A stretch of 64,000 nt of DNA, taken from contig NZ_WWGH01000002.1 in NCBI RefSeq assembly GCF_009865135.1, positions 868,001 through 932,000 on the forward strand, in the 5' to 3' direction. The notes beneath the pieces were generated by a model, which saw only the letters and a list, made by a program, of their open reading frames with translations, had not been told where the DNA came from and searched no databases. This DNA is from Streptomyces sp. SID8374. GTDB lineage: Bacteria > Actinomycetota > Actinomycetes > Streptomycetales > Streptomycetaceae. This document shows, one piece after another, positions 44,958 to 53,612 of the stretch (positions are counted from its first letter, which is position 1; each line of letters begins with the position of its first letter). The translations under genes were made by a program, and so were the position numbers.

Positions 44958-47410
44958 CCGCCAACATCGACAACGCCGGTGCGCCGATTGCCGCCGGGAC
45001 CACCGATTCCGTGGCGCCGGTCTCCGGCGCCACGGACCACCGCACCGGGCCCTGGCACGATGCCGCCCTCACCCCCGAGGCCAGGGCCGACGCCCTGATC
45101 GCCGTCATGACCCTCCAGGAGAAGATCTCCCAGCTCGTCGGCGTCTGGGTGGGCGCATCCGACGAGGGTGGCGAAGTCGCCCCGTTCCAGCACGACATGG
45201 AGGAGGCCGTCGCCCTCGACGACCTTCTTCCCCACGGCCTCGGCCAGCTGACCCGCCCGTTCGGAACGGCCCCGGTCGACCCGGCCGTGGGCGCCCTCTC
45301 GCTGTCGCGCACCCAGGAGCGGATCGCCGGAGCCAACCGGTTCGGCATCCCGGCGCTCGCCCATGAGGAGTGCCTCGCGGGCTTCGCCACCTGGGGCGCC
45401 ACCGCCTACCCGGTGCCGCTGTCCTGGGGCGCCACCTTCCACCCGGAGCTGGTCCGTGAGATGGCCGCCGCGATCGGCCGCGACATGCGCTCCGTCGGCG
45501 TGCACCAGGGGCTCGCCCCCGTTCTCGACGTCGTACGCGACGCACGCTGGGGGCGCGTCGAGGAGACCATCGGCGAGGATCCGTACCTGGTGGGTACGGT
45601 CGCCACCGCCTATGTACGGGGACTGGAGTCGGCCGGAGTCGTCGCCACGCTCAAGCACTTCGCCGGGTACTCCGCCTCACGGGCGGGCCGCAACCTCGCC
45701 CCCGTCGGCATGGGCGCGCGGGAGCGGGCCGACATCATCCTGCCCCCCTTCGAGATGGCCGTGCGCGAAAGCGGCGTACGGTCGGTCATGCACGCCTACA
45801 CCGACACCGACGGCATCCCCTCCGCCGCCGACGGACAGCTGCTGACCGGCCTGCTCCGCGACACCTGGGGCTTCGAAGGGACCGTTGTCGCCGACTATTT
45901 CGGCATCGCGTTCCTGAAGACGCTGCACGGTGTGGCCGGAACCTTCGGGGATGCGGCCGGTGCGGCACTCGGTGCGGGCGTGGACGTGGAGCTGCCGACC
46001 GTCAAGACGTTCGGCGGCCCGCTGGCCGACGCGATCGCCGAAGGCCTCGTCCCTGAAGCGCTGGTGGATCGTGCCGTACGTCGAGTCCTCGTCCAGAAAG
46101 CCCAGTTGGGGCTGTTGGATGCGGAGTGGAGGCCAAATCCGGCGGTGCTCACCGGAGTTGCAGGTGCGGGCGGGGACTCGGAGGCGCTGCGCGGGTCGGT
46201 ACGTCTCGACACCGACGAGAACCGCGCGCTCGCCCGCCGCGTCGCCGAACAGGCCGTCGTCCTCCTGCGCAACGACGGAACCCTGCCCCTCGCGGCGGAC
46301 GCCGGAGCCCCGGCCCGTATCGCGCTCGTCGGACCCAACGCCGACACCCCGACGGCCGTCCTCGGCTGCTACGCCTTTCCCGTCCACGTCGGGGGCCAGC
46401 ACCCCGACACCCCCCTCGGCATCGAACTGCCCACCCTGCGCGAGGCATGCGCCGCGGAGTTCCGCCACAGCGAGATCGTCACCGCGCCGGGTGCGGACAT
46501 CGACGGCCCGGACACCGGCGGCTTCGGCGAGGCCGTCGAACTGGCCCGGGGCGCCGACCTCGTGATCGTCGCACTCGGCGACCGGGCCGGTCTCTTCGGG
46601 CGCGGTACGAGCGGGGAGGGCTGCGACGCGGAGAGCCTGGCGCTCCCCGGGGTCCAGCAGCGGCTTCTCGACGCCCTCCTCGACACGGGCACGCCCGTCG
46701 TCGTCACCCTGCTCGCCGGACGGCCGTACGCCCTCGGGCGTGCGGTGGACGAGGCGGCCGCGATCGTGCAGTCGTTCTTCCCCGGGGAAGAGGGGACGAC
46801 GGCCATCGCCTCGGTGCTCAGCGGCCGCACCGCACCGTCCGGCCGGCTGCCCGTCGGCGTGCCGCGCCACCCGGGCTCCCAGCCCTCCACCTACCTGGCG
46901 GCGCGGCTGGGCCACTCCAGCGATGTCTCCAGTGTCGATCCGACCCCGGCTTTCGGATTCGGCCACGGTCTGACGTACACCGCCTTCGAGTGGAGCGACC
47001 TCGTCGTGGAGCGCGGACGGGCCTCTACGGAAGGGGATTTCACGCTCTCCTGCACCGTCCGCAACACCGGTGCGCGGGCGGGGGTGGAGGTGGTCCAGGT
47101 GTATCTGCACGACCCGGTCGCCTCGGTGGTCCAGCCGGTGCAGCGCCTCATCGGGTACGTACGCCTCGACCTGGACCCCGGACGGGTGGCCAGGGTATGC
47201 ATGACGGTCCCGGCGGACCTCGCGTCCTTCACGGGCCGCGAGGGCCATCGGATCGTCGAACCGGGCGATCTCGAACTCCGGCTGGGCGCGTCGAGTACCG
47301 ACACGCGCCTCACGGCCCGGGTCACGCTGACCGGCCCCGTACGGACGGTCGATCACACCCGTCGGCTGCACATGGATATCGCGACGCAGATCCTCACGGA
47401 CGCGCCGTAG
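44954..47410 (+). CDS. GH3 family glycosidase (BxlA-like beta-xylosidase/beta-glucosidase)
   Basis: 818 residues without a signal peptide. The TIM-barrel domain has KHFAGYSASRAGRN and the nucleophile Asp in EGTVVADYFGIAF (about residue 315). The alpha/beta sandwich domain has LGDRAGLFGRGTSGEGCDAESL with a likely acid/base Glu, and ends in a fibronectin-III-like domain (VRNTGARAGVEVVQVYLHDP). It would cleave the imported disaccharide inside the cell. Position after the importer fits bxlA; GH3 specificity between xylo- and gluco-substrates cannot be read reliably. GGAGG precedes the GTG start. Confidence 0.9.
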   Translation: MTANIDNAGAPIAAGTTDSVAPVSGATDHRTGPWHDAALTPEARADALIAVMTLQEKISQLVGVWVGASDEGGEVAPFQHDMEEAVALDDLLPHGLGQLTRPFGTAPVDPAVGALSLSRTQERIAGANRFGIPALAHEECLAGFATWGATAYPVPLSWGATFHPELVREMAAAIGRDMRSVGVHQGLAPVLDVVRDARWGRVEETIGEDPYLVGTVATAYVRGLESAGVVATLKHFAGYSASRAGRNLAPVGMGARERADIILPPFEMAVRESGVRSVMHAYTDTDGIPSAADGQLLTGLLRDTWGFEGTVVADYFGIAFLKTLHGVAGTFGDAAGAALGAGVDVELPTVKTFGGPLADAIAEGLVPEALVDRAVRRVLVQKAQLGLLDAEWRPNPAVLTGVAGAGGDSEALRGSVRLDTDENRALARRVAEQAVVLLRNDGTLPLAADAGAPARIALVGPNADTPTAVLGCYAFPVHVGGQHPDTPLGIELPTLREACAAEFRHSEIVTAPGADIDGPDTGGFGEAVELARGADLVIVALGDRAGLFGRGTSGEGCDAESLALPGVQQRLLDALLDTGTPVVVTLLAGRPYALGRAVDEAAAIVQSFFPGEEGTTAIASVLSGRTAPSGRLPVGVPRHPGSQPSTYLAARLGHSSDVSSVDPTPAFGFGHGLTYTAFEWSDLVVERGRASTEGDFTLSCTVRNTGARAGVEVVQVYLHDPVASVVQPVQRLIGYVRLDLDPGRVARVCMTVPADLASFTGREGHRIVEPGDLELRLGASSTDTRLTARVTLTGPVRTVDHTRRLHMDIATQILTDAP

Positions 47411-47429
47411 CCCCGGCGCCCCCCTACGG

Positions 47430-47477
47430 GGGAGGGCCTTCGCGGGTGGGATGACGACCAGCCGCGAAGGCCCTTCC
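47430..47477. terminator. Bidirectional hairpin terminator
   Basis: Perfect 12-bp arms (47434-47445 with 47462-47473), extended by A-T and G-C pairs to about 16 bp, lie around a 16-base loop. It sits between the convergent glycosidase and P450 genes. Confidence 0.75.
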
Positions 47478-47505
47478 GCCGCTCCTGCGAAGTGCTCGGG
47501 GTGGG

Positions 47506-48696
47506 TCAGCCGAGGACGAGGGGCAGGGCGGCCAGGCCCCGGGTGAGGCGGGTCCGACGCCAGGTCAGGGACTCCACCGGGATGGCCAGGCGCGTGTCCG
47601 GGAAGCGGGTCAGCAGGGTGCGCAGGGAGATCTCCGCCTCGGCCCGGGCCAGGGGGGCGCCGGGGCAGCGGTGGATGCCGTGGCCGAAGGAGAGATGGCC
47701 GGAGGTGTCGCGGTCGAGGTCGAGGCGGTCCGGGTGGGGGAACGCCGCCGGGTCGCGGTTTGCGGCCCCTGGGGCGATGAGCACCGGGAATCCCGCCGGG
47801 ATGTCGGCCCCGCCGACGCTCAGCTCCTCCGTGCTGTAACGGAAGGTGGCCACGCTCACCGGGGAGTCGAAGCGGAGCAGTTCGTCGAGGGCGCCGGGGA
47901 TCAGGTCCGGGTCCCGGCGCAGCCGGTCGAACGCCTCCGGGTGCCGGAGCAGGGCCAGGACGGCGTTGCCGATGAAGTGGGTGGTGGTCTCGTGCCCGGC
48001 GATCAGGAGGAGGGCGGCCAGGGAGACGGCCTCGTCCCGGTCGAGGCCGCCCTCGTCGCAGTCGCGCAGGAGGGAGTGGAGCGGACCGTCGCCGAGGGTG
48101 GCGCGGGCCGTGTCGACGAGGTGGGTCAGATAGTCGCCGATCCGGTGCGACGCGGCGTCGACGAGGCCGGTGTCGGTCGCGTCGAAGAGGTCGTGGGACC
48201 AGCCGGCGAGCATGGCGCGGTCGGCTTCCGGCACCCCCAGCAGCTCGCAGACGACGGTGACCGGCAGCGGAATCGCCAGCTTCGCCACCAGGTCGACCTC
48301 CGTACCCGGCCGCCACGCGGCCATGAGGTCGTCGACGAGCCCGGTGATGAACGGGCGCAGGTCCCGGACGCGTCCGGTGGTGAACAGCGGTGCCGCGACC
48401 CGCCGGTGGCGGGTGTGCACGGGCGGATCGCTCGCCAGCATGTGGCGGGAGATCGCCGGGTGCAGGTCGCGGTCCGAGGGCCGGTCGGCGAAGAAGCGGG
48501 CCGTGTCCTTGGAGAGGCGGGGGTCGGTGAACGCCGTACGGGCCTCGGCATGGCCGGTGATCAGGTACGCGTGGTGTCCGCCGGAGCCGTTGGGGATCCG
48601 CTGGACCGGGCAGCGTTCGCGCAGCCGGTCGTAGGTGGGGTAGGGGTCGGCGAAGAAGCGCGGGTCGCGCAGGGGGTCCTGCCGCGGGGAGCTCAC
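47506..48696 (-). CDS. Cytochrome P450 in a regulator/membrane-protein operon
   Basis: A 396-residue soluble P450 with the I-helix LIAGHETTTHF, ExxR in DELLRFDSP and heme loop SFGHGIHRCPGAPLARAEAE. All catalytic features are intact. GTG 48696 overlaps the stop of the membrane-protein gene upstream (GTGA); the open frame continues 22 codons further 5' but those codons overlap the upstream gene. Substrate unknown. It is the last of four genes that appear to form one operon with an HTH regulator. Confidence 0.88.
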   Translation of the reverse strand: MSSPRQDPLRDPRFFADPYPTYDRLRERCPVQRIPNGSGGHHAYLITGHAEARTAFTDPRLSKDTARFFADRPSDRDLHPAISRHMLASDPPVHTRHRRVAAPLFTTGRVRDLRPFITGLVDDLMAAWRPGTEVDLVAKLAIPLPVTVVCELLGVPEADRAMLAGWSHDLFDATDTGLVDAASHRIGDYLTHLVDTARATLGDGPLHSLLRDCDEGGLDRDEAVSLAALLLIAGHETTTHFIGNAVLALLRHPEAFDRLRRDPDLIPGALDELLRFDSPVSVATFRYSTEELSVGGADIPAGFPVLIAPGAANRDPAAFPHPDRLDLDRDTSGHLSFGHGIHRCPGAPLARAEAEISLRTLLTRFPDTRLAIPVESLTWRRTRLTRGLAALPLVLG

Positions 48697-49883
48697 GAGG
48701 CCGCTCCTACGTTCTCGGGTGCCGGGCGCCGTGCGTAGGCGGCCGCCACGAGCAGCAGCCACGCGGTCTCCGCCGGGAGGTCGCCCTTACGGGAGCCGGT
48801 GCCGGCGGCGGGCGGGGCCTCGTCGCCGTCGAGGGCGCGTCCGGTGCGCTTCGCCTCGACGGCCGCGGCGATGACCGCCGCCTCCACCTCGGCCTCGCCC
48901 TCAGGGGTTTCGGCCGCGCCCCGGCGGGCGACCTCGGCCGCGGCGGCGTCCCGTACCGACGCCTGCCGGCACGGGCGCAGGGCCAGCACGCAGTCGTTGA
49001 TCTCGATGACGCGGCGGTGCAGGTGGAAGTCGAGGTCGTGGGCGTCGACCTCGGTGTCGCCCGGGTCGAGTACGACCTCGGGGACCGCCGAGGTGACCTC
49101 CCGCCACAGGGGTTCCAGCGCGGTGAACGACCTCCGCTCCCAGCGGCGGCGGCGCAGCTGGCTGAGCGGCCACAGCAGGGCCGGGAGGGTGAGCCCGACG
49201 GTGATGAGGAGGACGGCGACGGCGGGCGCGGTCACGCTGAAGGCGCAGCGGAGGGGGGTCAGCGGGCTGGAGCACCGGGCGTGGTCGGGGATGAGCCCCA
49301 GGCCGAGGCCGATGGAGACCAGGGCGAAGAGCTTGTACGCGGCGTAGAGGAGGGCGAAGCCACAGCCGACCGAGGTCGTGCGCAGGCCCCAGCGCTGGCT
49401 GCGGCGGGTCGACCGCTTGGACTGGGCCCAGGTCTGGAGCAGGAAGTCCTTGGCCGTGTAACCCAGGTAGGAGATGTAGATGAGCACGTAGCACGCGTAC
49501 AACACCGGGTTGCGTCCGGTGAGTTGCTCGGCGACGAAGAAGGCGGTCATACCGGTGACGGAGACCGCGAGGGCGATGACGCGCAGCCGGATCTGCCGGT
49601 CGGCCCGCTCGCGGTCCAGATTGAGCTGGAAGAGGAAGGCGAGGACCGAGGTGGCCGCCGTCAGGGTGAAGGTGTTGCTGAGGAGCCGGGCGACGTGGGG
49701 GACCACCGATTCGACCGCGCGCTCCACGGCGGGGGCGTACGAGGCGAAGGCGAGGGCGAACGAGGTCAGCAGCGCCGCCATCGCCCAGGTGCCCGTGGGG
49801 CGGTGTCCGCCGCGTCCCCGTACCCAGTAGGCGGCGAAGCACAGCAGCACGACGGCCGTGCCCGTGAACACGATGTTGATCAT
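48693..49883 (-). CDS. MAB_1171c/DUF6545-type multi-span membrane protein
   Basis: 396 residues. The first two thirds hold about seven hydrophobic segments (MINIVFTGTAVVLLCFAAYWV, MAALLTSFALAFASYA, TAATSVLAFLF and others, ending VAVLLITVGLTLPALLWPL). The cytoplasmic C-terminal third has EPLWREVTSAVPEV, HRRVIEINDCVLALRPC and an Ala/Glu-rich end. This pattern is that of a family annotated as putative transporters of unknown substrate in actinobacteria. ATG 49883 overlaps the stop of the upstream gene (ATGA). Confidence 0.75.
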   Translation of the reverse strand: MINIVFTGTAVVLLCFAAYWVRGRGGHRPTGTWAMAALLTSFALAFASYAPAVERAVESVVPHVARLLSNTFTLTAATSVLAFLFQLNLDRERADRQIRLRVIALAVSVTGMTAFFVAEQLTGRNPVLYACYVLIYISYLGYTAKDFLLQTWAQSKRSTRRSQRWGLRTTSVGCGFALLYAAYKLFALVSIGLGLGLIPDHARCSSPLTPLRCAFSVTAPAVAVLLITVGLTLPALLWPLSQLRRRRWERRSFTALEPLWREVTSAVPEVVLDPGDTEVDAHDLDFHLHRRVIEINDCVLALRPCRQASVRDAAAAEVARRGAAETPEGEAEVEAAVIAAAVEAKRTGRALDGDEAPPAAGTGSRKGDLPAETAWLLLVAAAYARRPAPENVGAAS

Positions 49884-50407
49884 TTCCGGTGGCGTTTCTT
49901 CCTGTGTGGCTCGGCGAACAGCGCGTCCCAGCTCTCGGCGCCGCTGGCGGGCCGACTCGACGGGCTTTCGCGTCCCCGGTACATGAGCTGCCGGATCACG
50001 CTGGCCATCACCTCGGCCTCGCGCTCGTCCTCGCTCGTGTAGCTGGTCCGGCCGGACATGCGCTGGACGAGGGTGGGGTCGAACCCGATCGTGCGCAGGG
50101 TGTCCAGGTCCAGTTCGAGGCTGCCGGGGTGGTCGCAGATGATGTGGCTGATCTCGTGGGCGAGAATGTGGTTCTGGTGGAGGGGTGAGGTGGCCTCCTC
50201 GTAGAACAACAGGTCGGCGTCCGGGGTCTCCAGGCGGATGCCGCACGGGGCGTCCGTGGCGCCCAGGGTGCTCAACGGGCGCAGGATGATGGGGCGTCCG
50301 CGTTGTGCGGCCACGGCGTCGCGGAGGTCGCGGGTGCTGAAGCGGTGCGGGAGCCGAAGCGCCTCGACGCGTGCCTCACACGCGGCGCGAAGCTGCTCAA
50401 GGTCCAT
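49880..50407 (-). CDS. ImmA/IrrE-like HExxH protein
   Basis: A 175-residue protein. A zinc-peptidase-like motif HILAHEISHIICDHPG is at about residues 82-97 and a downstream DEREAEVMA could supply a third ligand. This is the layout of ImmA/IrrE metallopeptidases, which cleave or inactivate a cognate XRE repressor; such a repressor gene lies immediately upstream. ATG 50407 follows GTGAGG closely. Proteolysis of the neighbour is inferred. Confidence 0.78.
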   Translation of the reverse strand: MDLEQLRAACEARVEALRLPHRFSTRDLRDAVAAQRGRPIILRPLSTLGATDAPCGIRLETPDADLLFYEEATSPLHQNHILAHEISHIICDHPGSLELDLDTLRTIGFDPTLVQRMSGRTSYTSEDEREAEVMASVIRQLMYRGRESPSSRPASGAESWDALFAEPHRKKRHRK

Positions 50408-50656
50408 GTCCTCACTCTGGTGACGCCGGTCGGGGGTGGTCGGCCGGGGCGAATCTCCCCTGGGAGCCCGGTGCGAGCGCCTCAATGCTGACATGTTCGC
50501 GACCCCGCTTCGAGGGCGGGGTGCGGCCGCGGGGCGCCTCGCGGAGCGGGATGCCTGGCTTGTCCCGGGAAACGCCTGATGCCCCCTGGCGCCGAGCGGC
50601 CACAGGGGGTTGTCGTCTCGCGGCGGGGGCCGTACGTCCCCCGCCCGGTACGCGGT

Positions 50657-51112
50657 TCAGTCGTCCAGGTTCAGATCCTGCGCGCTGTCGTCGGTGGTGA
50701 GCCCTTCGAGCCTGCGGGCCTGTTCGATCACGGTGGACAGCATCTTCAGGCTGTCGACGCTCAGGCCGTTGGCGCGCAGGGCGACCTTGCGGACGTCCTG
50801 GTCCCGCATGGCGGCGAGGAGGCCGATCTCCGCCTTGGTGCGTTCGGCCGCCGCGCTGTCGACGAAGTAGCCCGCCGGTACGCCGAAGAAGTCGGCCAGG
50901 GCCTTGATGGTGTGGCGCGTCGGGTTCCGCTTGGCGCCGGTGCGCAGCTGCTGGATGGCGCTCGCCGTCACCCCGCGCCCCTCCCCGGTCGAGGCCTTGC
51001 GGATCCCCTCGGCGACCTCCGCGTAGGTGTAGGGCCCCCGGGAGGGCGGGTGCACCTCGCGGAAGAGGTGGTCCAGGAGCTGGGCGAAGCTGGGTGACTC
51101 GTCATCCTCCAC
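50657..51112 (-). CDS. XRE-family helix-turn-helix regulator
   Basis: 151 residues. The N-terminal HTH reads TYAEVAEGIRKASTGEGRGVTASAIQQLRTGAKRNPTRHTIKALADFFGVPAGYF, the extended XRE type. A C-terminal dimerisation helix reads LKMLSTVIEQARRLEGL. GTG 51112 has AAGGAGG eight bases upstream; the GTG at 51118 is too close. First of the leftward set XRE, HExxH protein, membrane protein, P450, with a 249-base gap to the second gene. A short dyad TGGT/ACCA with seven bases between lies at about 51220-51234 upstream and may be its operator. Confidence 0.83.
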   Translation of the reverse strand: MEDDESPSFAQLLDHLFREVHPPSRGPYTYAEVAEGIRKASTGEGRGVTASAIQQLRTGAKRNPTRHTIKALADFFGVPAGYFVDSAAAERTKAEIGLLAAMRDQDVRKVALRANGLSVDSLKMLSTVIEQARRLEGLTTDDSAQDLNLDD

Positions 51113-51575
51113 GTACACGACCTCCTTGGTGTGATGCCGAGCCTTCGCCCACCACAGTGTTTCTCGAAGCCCATCGGGCCGACCCCGGCAACACTTTGGT
51201 TGACGGGGGGCGGCCACTCTGGTGTACGTTACCAATGCTTCGTCACCACTGAAGTGTCGAGGGGTGGGACACGGTGGCAGCCGGGCCGGGGGTCGAGCTT
51301 CACGGGGGTGAGCTCGGCCCCCGGCCCGTTCGCCGCCTGACGCCATCGACTGGGGGCGGGGCTGCGGACGTTGCGCCCGGGTGCGTCGCCGGTTCAGGCC
51401 GAGGTGTCATGGGGTGCTCCGTGGCAGGGAGGGGTGGCTGCCCTGTCCCGCGGCTTGAATGTCGGCCCTGCCGGGGTCCTGAAGGGCTCGGGCACCGGGC
51501 CGGGGTCCTGGTCGGCCTCGGCTTTCGCGTTGTACGCGTCGATGCGCTGGTTGTACGCCGTCACTGCGATACGGG
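51113..51575. other. Gap with a large hairpin and a decayed ORF
   Basis: 463 bases between the XRE and TetR genes. Bases 51283-51327 form an imperfect GC hairpin of about 20 bp (GGGCCGGGG with CCCCGGCCC outer arms), perhaps a terminator. The rest contains the gene fragment listed separately and the XRE promoter. Confidence 0.5.
51394..51560 (-). pseudogene. Possible fragment of a small unknown protein
   Basis: The minus frame ending at TGA 51394 reads VTAYNQRIDAYNAKAEADQD, then GPVPEPFRTPAGPTFKPRD. It has Streptomyces-like third-position GC and low-complexity helix character. There is no ribosome site or sensible N-terminus, and upstream the frame merges into the antisense of the TetR gene. 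I do not recognise the family; it may be a remnant or chance. Confidence 0.25.
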
Positions 51576-52169
51576 CTACTCGGGCCTGCAGTGGCGCACG
51601 ATGGATTCGATCACGTCGTCCAGGCCCGGCCCTGCGGCCTCGGGCGGCAGCACACCGCTCGCGGCCAGACCGATGTATCCGTGCAGCGGTGCGAAGACCG
51701 TCAGCGTGACGCGTTCCAGCGGCCCCTGGCGCACCTCGCCCCGGCGCTGCCCGTGGCTGACCAGCTCGAGGAACTGCTCGCCCCACCGGTGGGCGGCCAT
51801 GCCCAGCGCCGTGGACGCCTCGGGGCTGTGCTTGGCCGAGAACATCAGGTCGAGCAACGCGGCATCGCCCGTGGCGAAGCCGACGTAGGTGCGGGCCACG
51901 GCATCCAGCCGCTCGGCGAATGTCTCGCCCGCATCGTCCTGGGCGGTGCCGATGGCCTCGATGAGCCGCTCGAAGCCGCGCAGCGCCAAGGCGTCCAGCA
52001 GGGCTTGCTTGGTCTTGAAGTGGCGGCTGGGGGCGCCGGGACTCACGCCGAGGTCGCGGGCCAGTTCCCGCAGGGACAGCGCGTCCGATCCCCTCTCGCG
52101 CACCGTCTGCTCGGCCCGATCGAGCAGGGCGGCGGCGAGATCTCCGTGGTGGTACGGGCGTTTCTTCAC
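51576..52169 (-). CDS. TetR-family regulator
   Basis: 197 residues. The N-terminal HTH (HHGDLAAALLDRAEQTVRERG, SLRELARDLGVSPGAPSRHFKTKQALLDALA) is followed by a TetR_C ligand domain (AALLDLMFSAKHSP, LTVFAPLHGYIGLAASG). GTG 52169. It is divergent from an SDR gene across a 107-base gap with three 18-bp-spaced ACATTG elements, a probable operator array, so it likely represses the SDR and itself. Confidence 0.88.
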   Translation of the reverse strand: MKKRPYHHGDLAAALLDRAEQTVRERGSDALSLRELARDLGVSPGAPSRHFKTKQALLDALALRGFERLIEAIGTAQDDAGETFAERLDAVARTYVGFATGDAALLDLMFSAKHSPEASTALGMAAHRWGEQFLELVSHGQRRGEVRQGPLERVTLTVFAPLHGYIGLAASGVLPPEAAGPGLDDVIESIVRHCRPE

Positions 52170-52195
52170 GCCTTCAGCCTAGACGCACACTGCCC

Positions 52196-52237
52196 ACATT
52201 GTAGTCGTTGCATACATTGTGATCGTTGCATACATTG
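52196..52237. repeat. Iterated 18-bp repeats in the tetR/SDR promoter
   Basis: TCGTTGCATACATTG occurs at 52205-52219 and 52223-52237. A partial ACATTG unit at 52196 is in the same 18-bp phase. The AT-rich island stands out from its surroundings and lies where the TetR operator should be. Confidence 0.65.
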
Positions 52238-52276
52238 AGTGGTAGGGGTAGAGCCACCACGACCGCAGGAGCACTC

Positions 52277-53221
52277 ATGGCACGCAAACACATCAACAGC
52301 GCCATTCCCGACCTCTCCGGGAAACGTGCCGTCGTCACCGGAGCGAGCGACGGCATCGGACTCGGGATCGCCGCCGGACTCGCCGCCGCCGGGGCCGAGG
52401 TGCTTCTGCCGGTCCGCAACCCGCGCAAGGGCGAGGCCGCGATCACCGGGATCAGAGAGGCGGTCCCGGGAGCGAACGTATCGCTCCACGCCCTCGACCT
52501 GTCCTCACTCGACTCCGTCGCCGCCCTCGGCGAGACCCTGCGAGGGGACGGACGCCCGATCCACATCCTCATCAACAACGCCGGCGTGATGACCCCGCCC
52601 GACCGGCAGACGACCGCCGACGGGTTCGAGTTGCAGCTCGGCACCAACCACCTCGGCCACTTCGCCCTGGTGGCACACCTGCTGCCACTGCTGCGCGCCG
52701 GACACGCACGCGTGACCTCGCAGATCAGCGTCGCCGCCAACAGCAACTCCATCAACTGGCAGGACCTGAACTGGGAACGCTCCTACAAGGGCGGTCACGC
52801 CTACAGCCAGTCGAAGATCGCGTTCGGGCTCTTCGGCCTCGAACTCGACCGGCGCAGCCGGGCCGGCGGATGGGGCATCACGAGCAACCTCTCCCACCCC
52901 GGCGTCGCCCCCACCAGCCTGCTCGCCGCACGCCCCGAAATCGGTCGCGACAAGGACACCATGGGCGTGAGGCTCATCCGCGCCCTGTCCGCCCGCGGCA
53001 TCCTGCTCGGGACCGTCGAGACCGCGAAACTTCCGGCCCTCCACGCCGCGACGGCCACCGACGCCCAAGGCGCCCGCTTCTACGGACCGAGCGGCCCCGG
53101 ACACCTCGGCGGCCCCCCTGCCGAGCAGAAGCTCTACACCCGCCTTCGCAGCACCGAGGACGCCCAGCGCATCTGGGAAGCCTCCGAAGAGCTGACGAAG
53201 ATCTCGTTCCCCACTGGCTGA
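52277..53221 (+). CDS. Short-chain dehydrogenase (retinol dehydrogenase-like)
   Basis: A 314-residue SDR. Cofactor loop VTGASDGIGLGIAAGL, NNAGVM, a substrate loop GTNHLGHFAL and AYSQSKIAFGLF with catalytic Tyr and Lys. The serine region reads SQISVAANSNSINW. It resembles the Streptomyces oxidoreductases labelled retinol or protochlorophyllide reductase-like, whose natural substrates are not known. ATG 52277 has AGGAG five to six bases upstream. Likely controlled by the divergent TetR protein. Confidence 0.85.
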   Translation: MARKHINSAIPDLSGKRAVVTGASDGIGLGIAAGLAAAGAEVLLPVRNPRKGEAAITGIREAVPGANVSLHALDLSSLDSVAALGETLRGDGRPIHILINNAGVMTPPDRQTTADGFELQLGTNHLGHFALVAHLLPLLRAGHARVTSQISVAANSNSINWQDLNWERSYKGGHAYSQSKIAFGLFGLELDRRSRAGGWGITSNLSHPGVAPTSLLAARPEIGRDKDTMGVRLIRALSARGILLGTVETAKLPALHAATATDAQGARFYGPSGPGHLGGPPAEQKLYTRLRSTEDAQRIWEASEELTKISFPTG

Positions 53222-53311
53222 GAGGCCGTACACACCTCCGCATACGGACGGGAAGGGGCCCGTCAGTGCTCATGTGCATGGTGAACCTGACGGGCGCCCA
53301 GAACAGGCGCC

Positions 53312-53344
53312 GCGTTGGGGCGAGGTGGCCGCGCACCCCAACGC
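53312..53344. terminator. Hairpin downstream of the SDR gene
   Basis: Perfect 9-bp arms GCGTTGGGG and CCCCAACGC have a 15-base loop, about 90 bases past the SDR stop. Moderate terminator candidate. Confidence 0.45.
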
Positions 53345-53388
53345 TCCGCCGACGCCGAAGGACATCGGCGACTGTGTGAACGAGTGAG

Positions 53389-53520
53389 GTGATCCGCTAC
53401 GAGCGCGAGCGCGTCGGTGACCTGGTCCACGTCGACGTCAAGAAGCTCGGCCGTATCCCGGTCTGCGGCTGGTGCATGAACGGCTTGGGCACCGACGCGG
53501 CCGGGCTGGTGCCCGGCTCT
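53389..53520 (+). pseudogene. IS481-type transposase remnant
   Basis: RYERERVGDLVHVDVKKLGRI is the start of the catalytic core of IS481-family transposases, which normally continues IPDGGGWRVHGR. Here the frame breaks after LGRIP. The next frame reads LRLVHERLGHRRG, resembling the expected continuation, before all similarity is lost. No terminal repeats were seen. The 391-base stretch 53222-53612 otherwise holds only a hairpin. Confidence 0.6.
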
Positions 53521-53612
53521 GCCGGTTCTTCGTGCTCAGACATGGTTCACATCACCACATCCGCAATGCGGCAGAACGACGTGGCCCTGCGGCCGTCCCG
53601 TCGGCCGGTACG

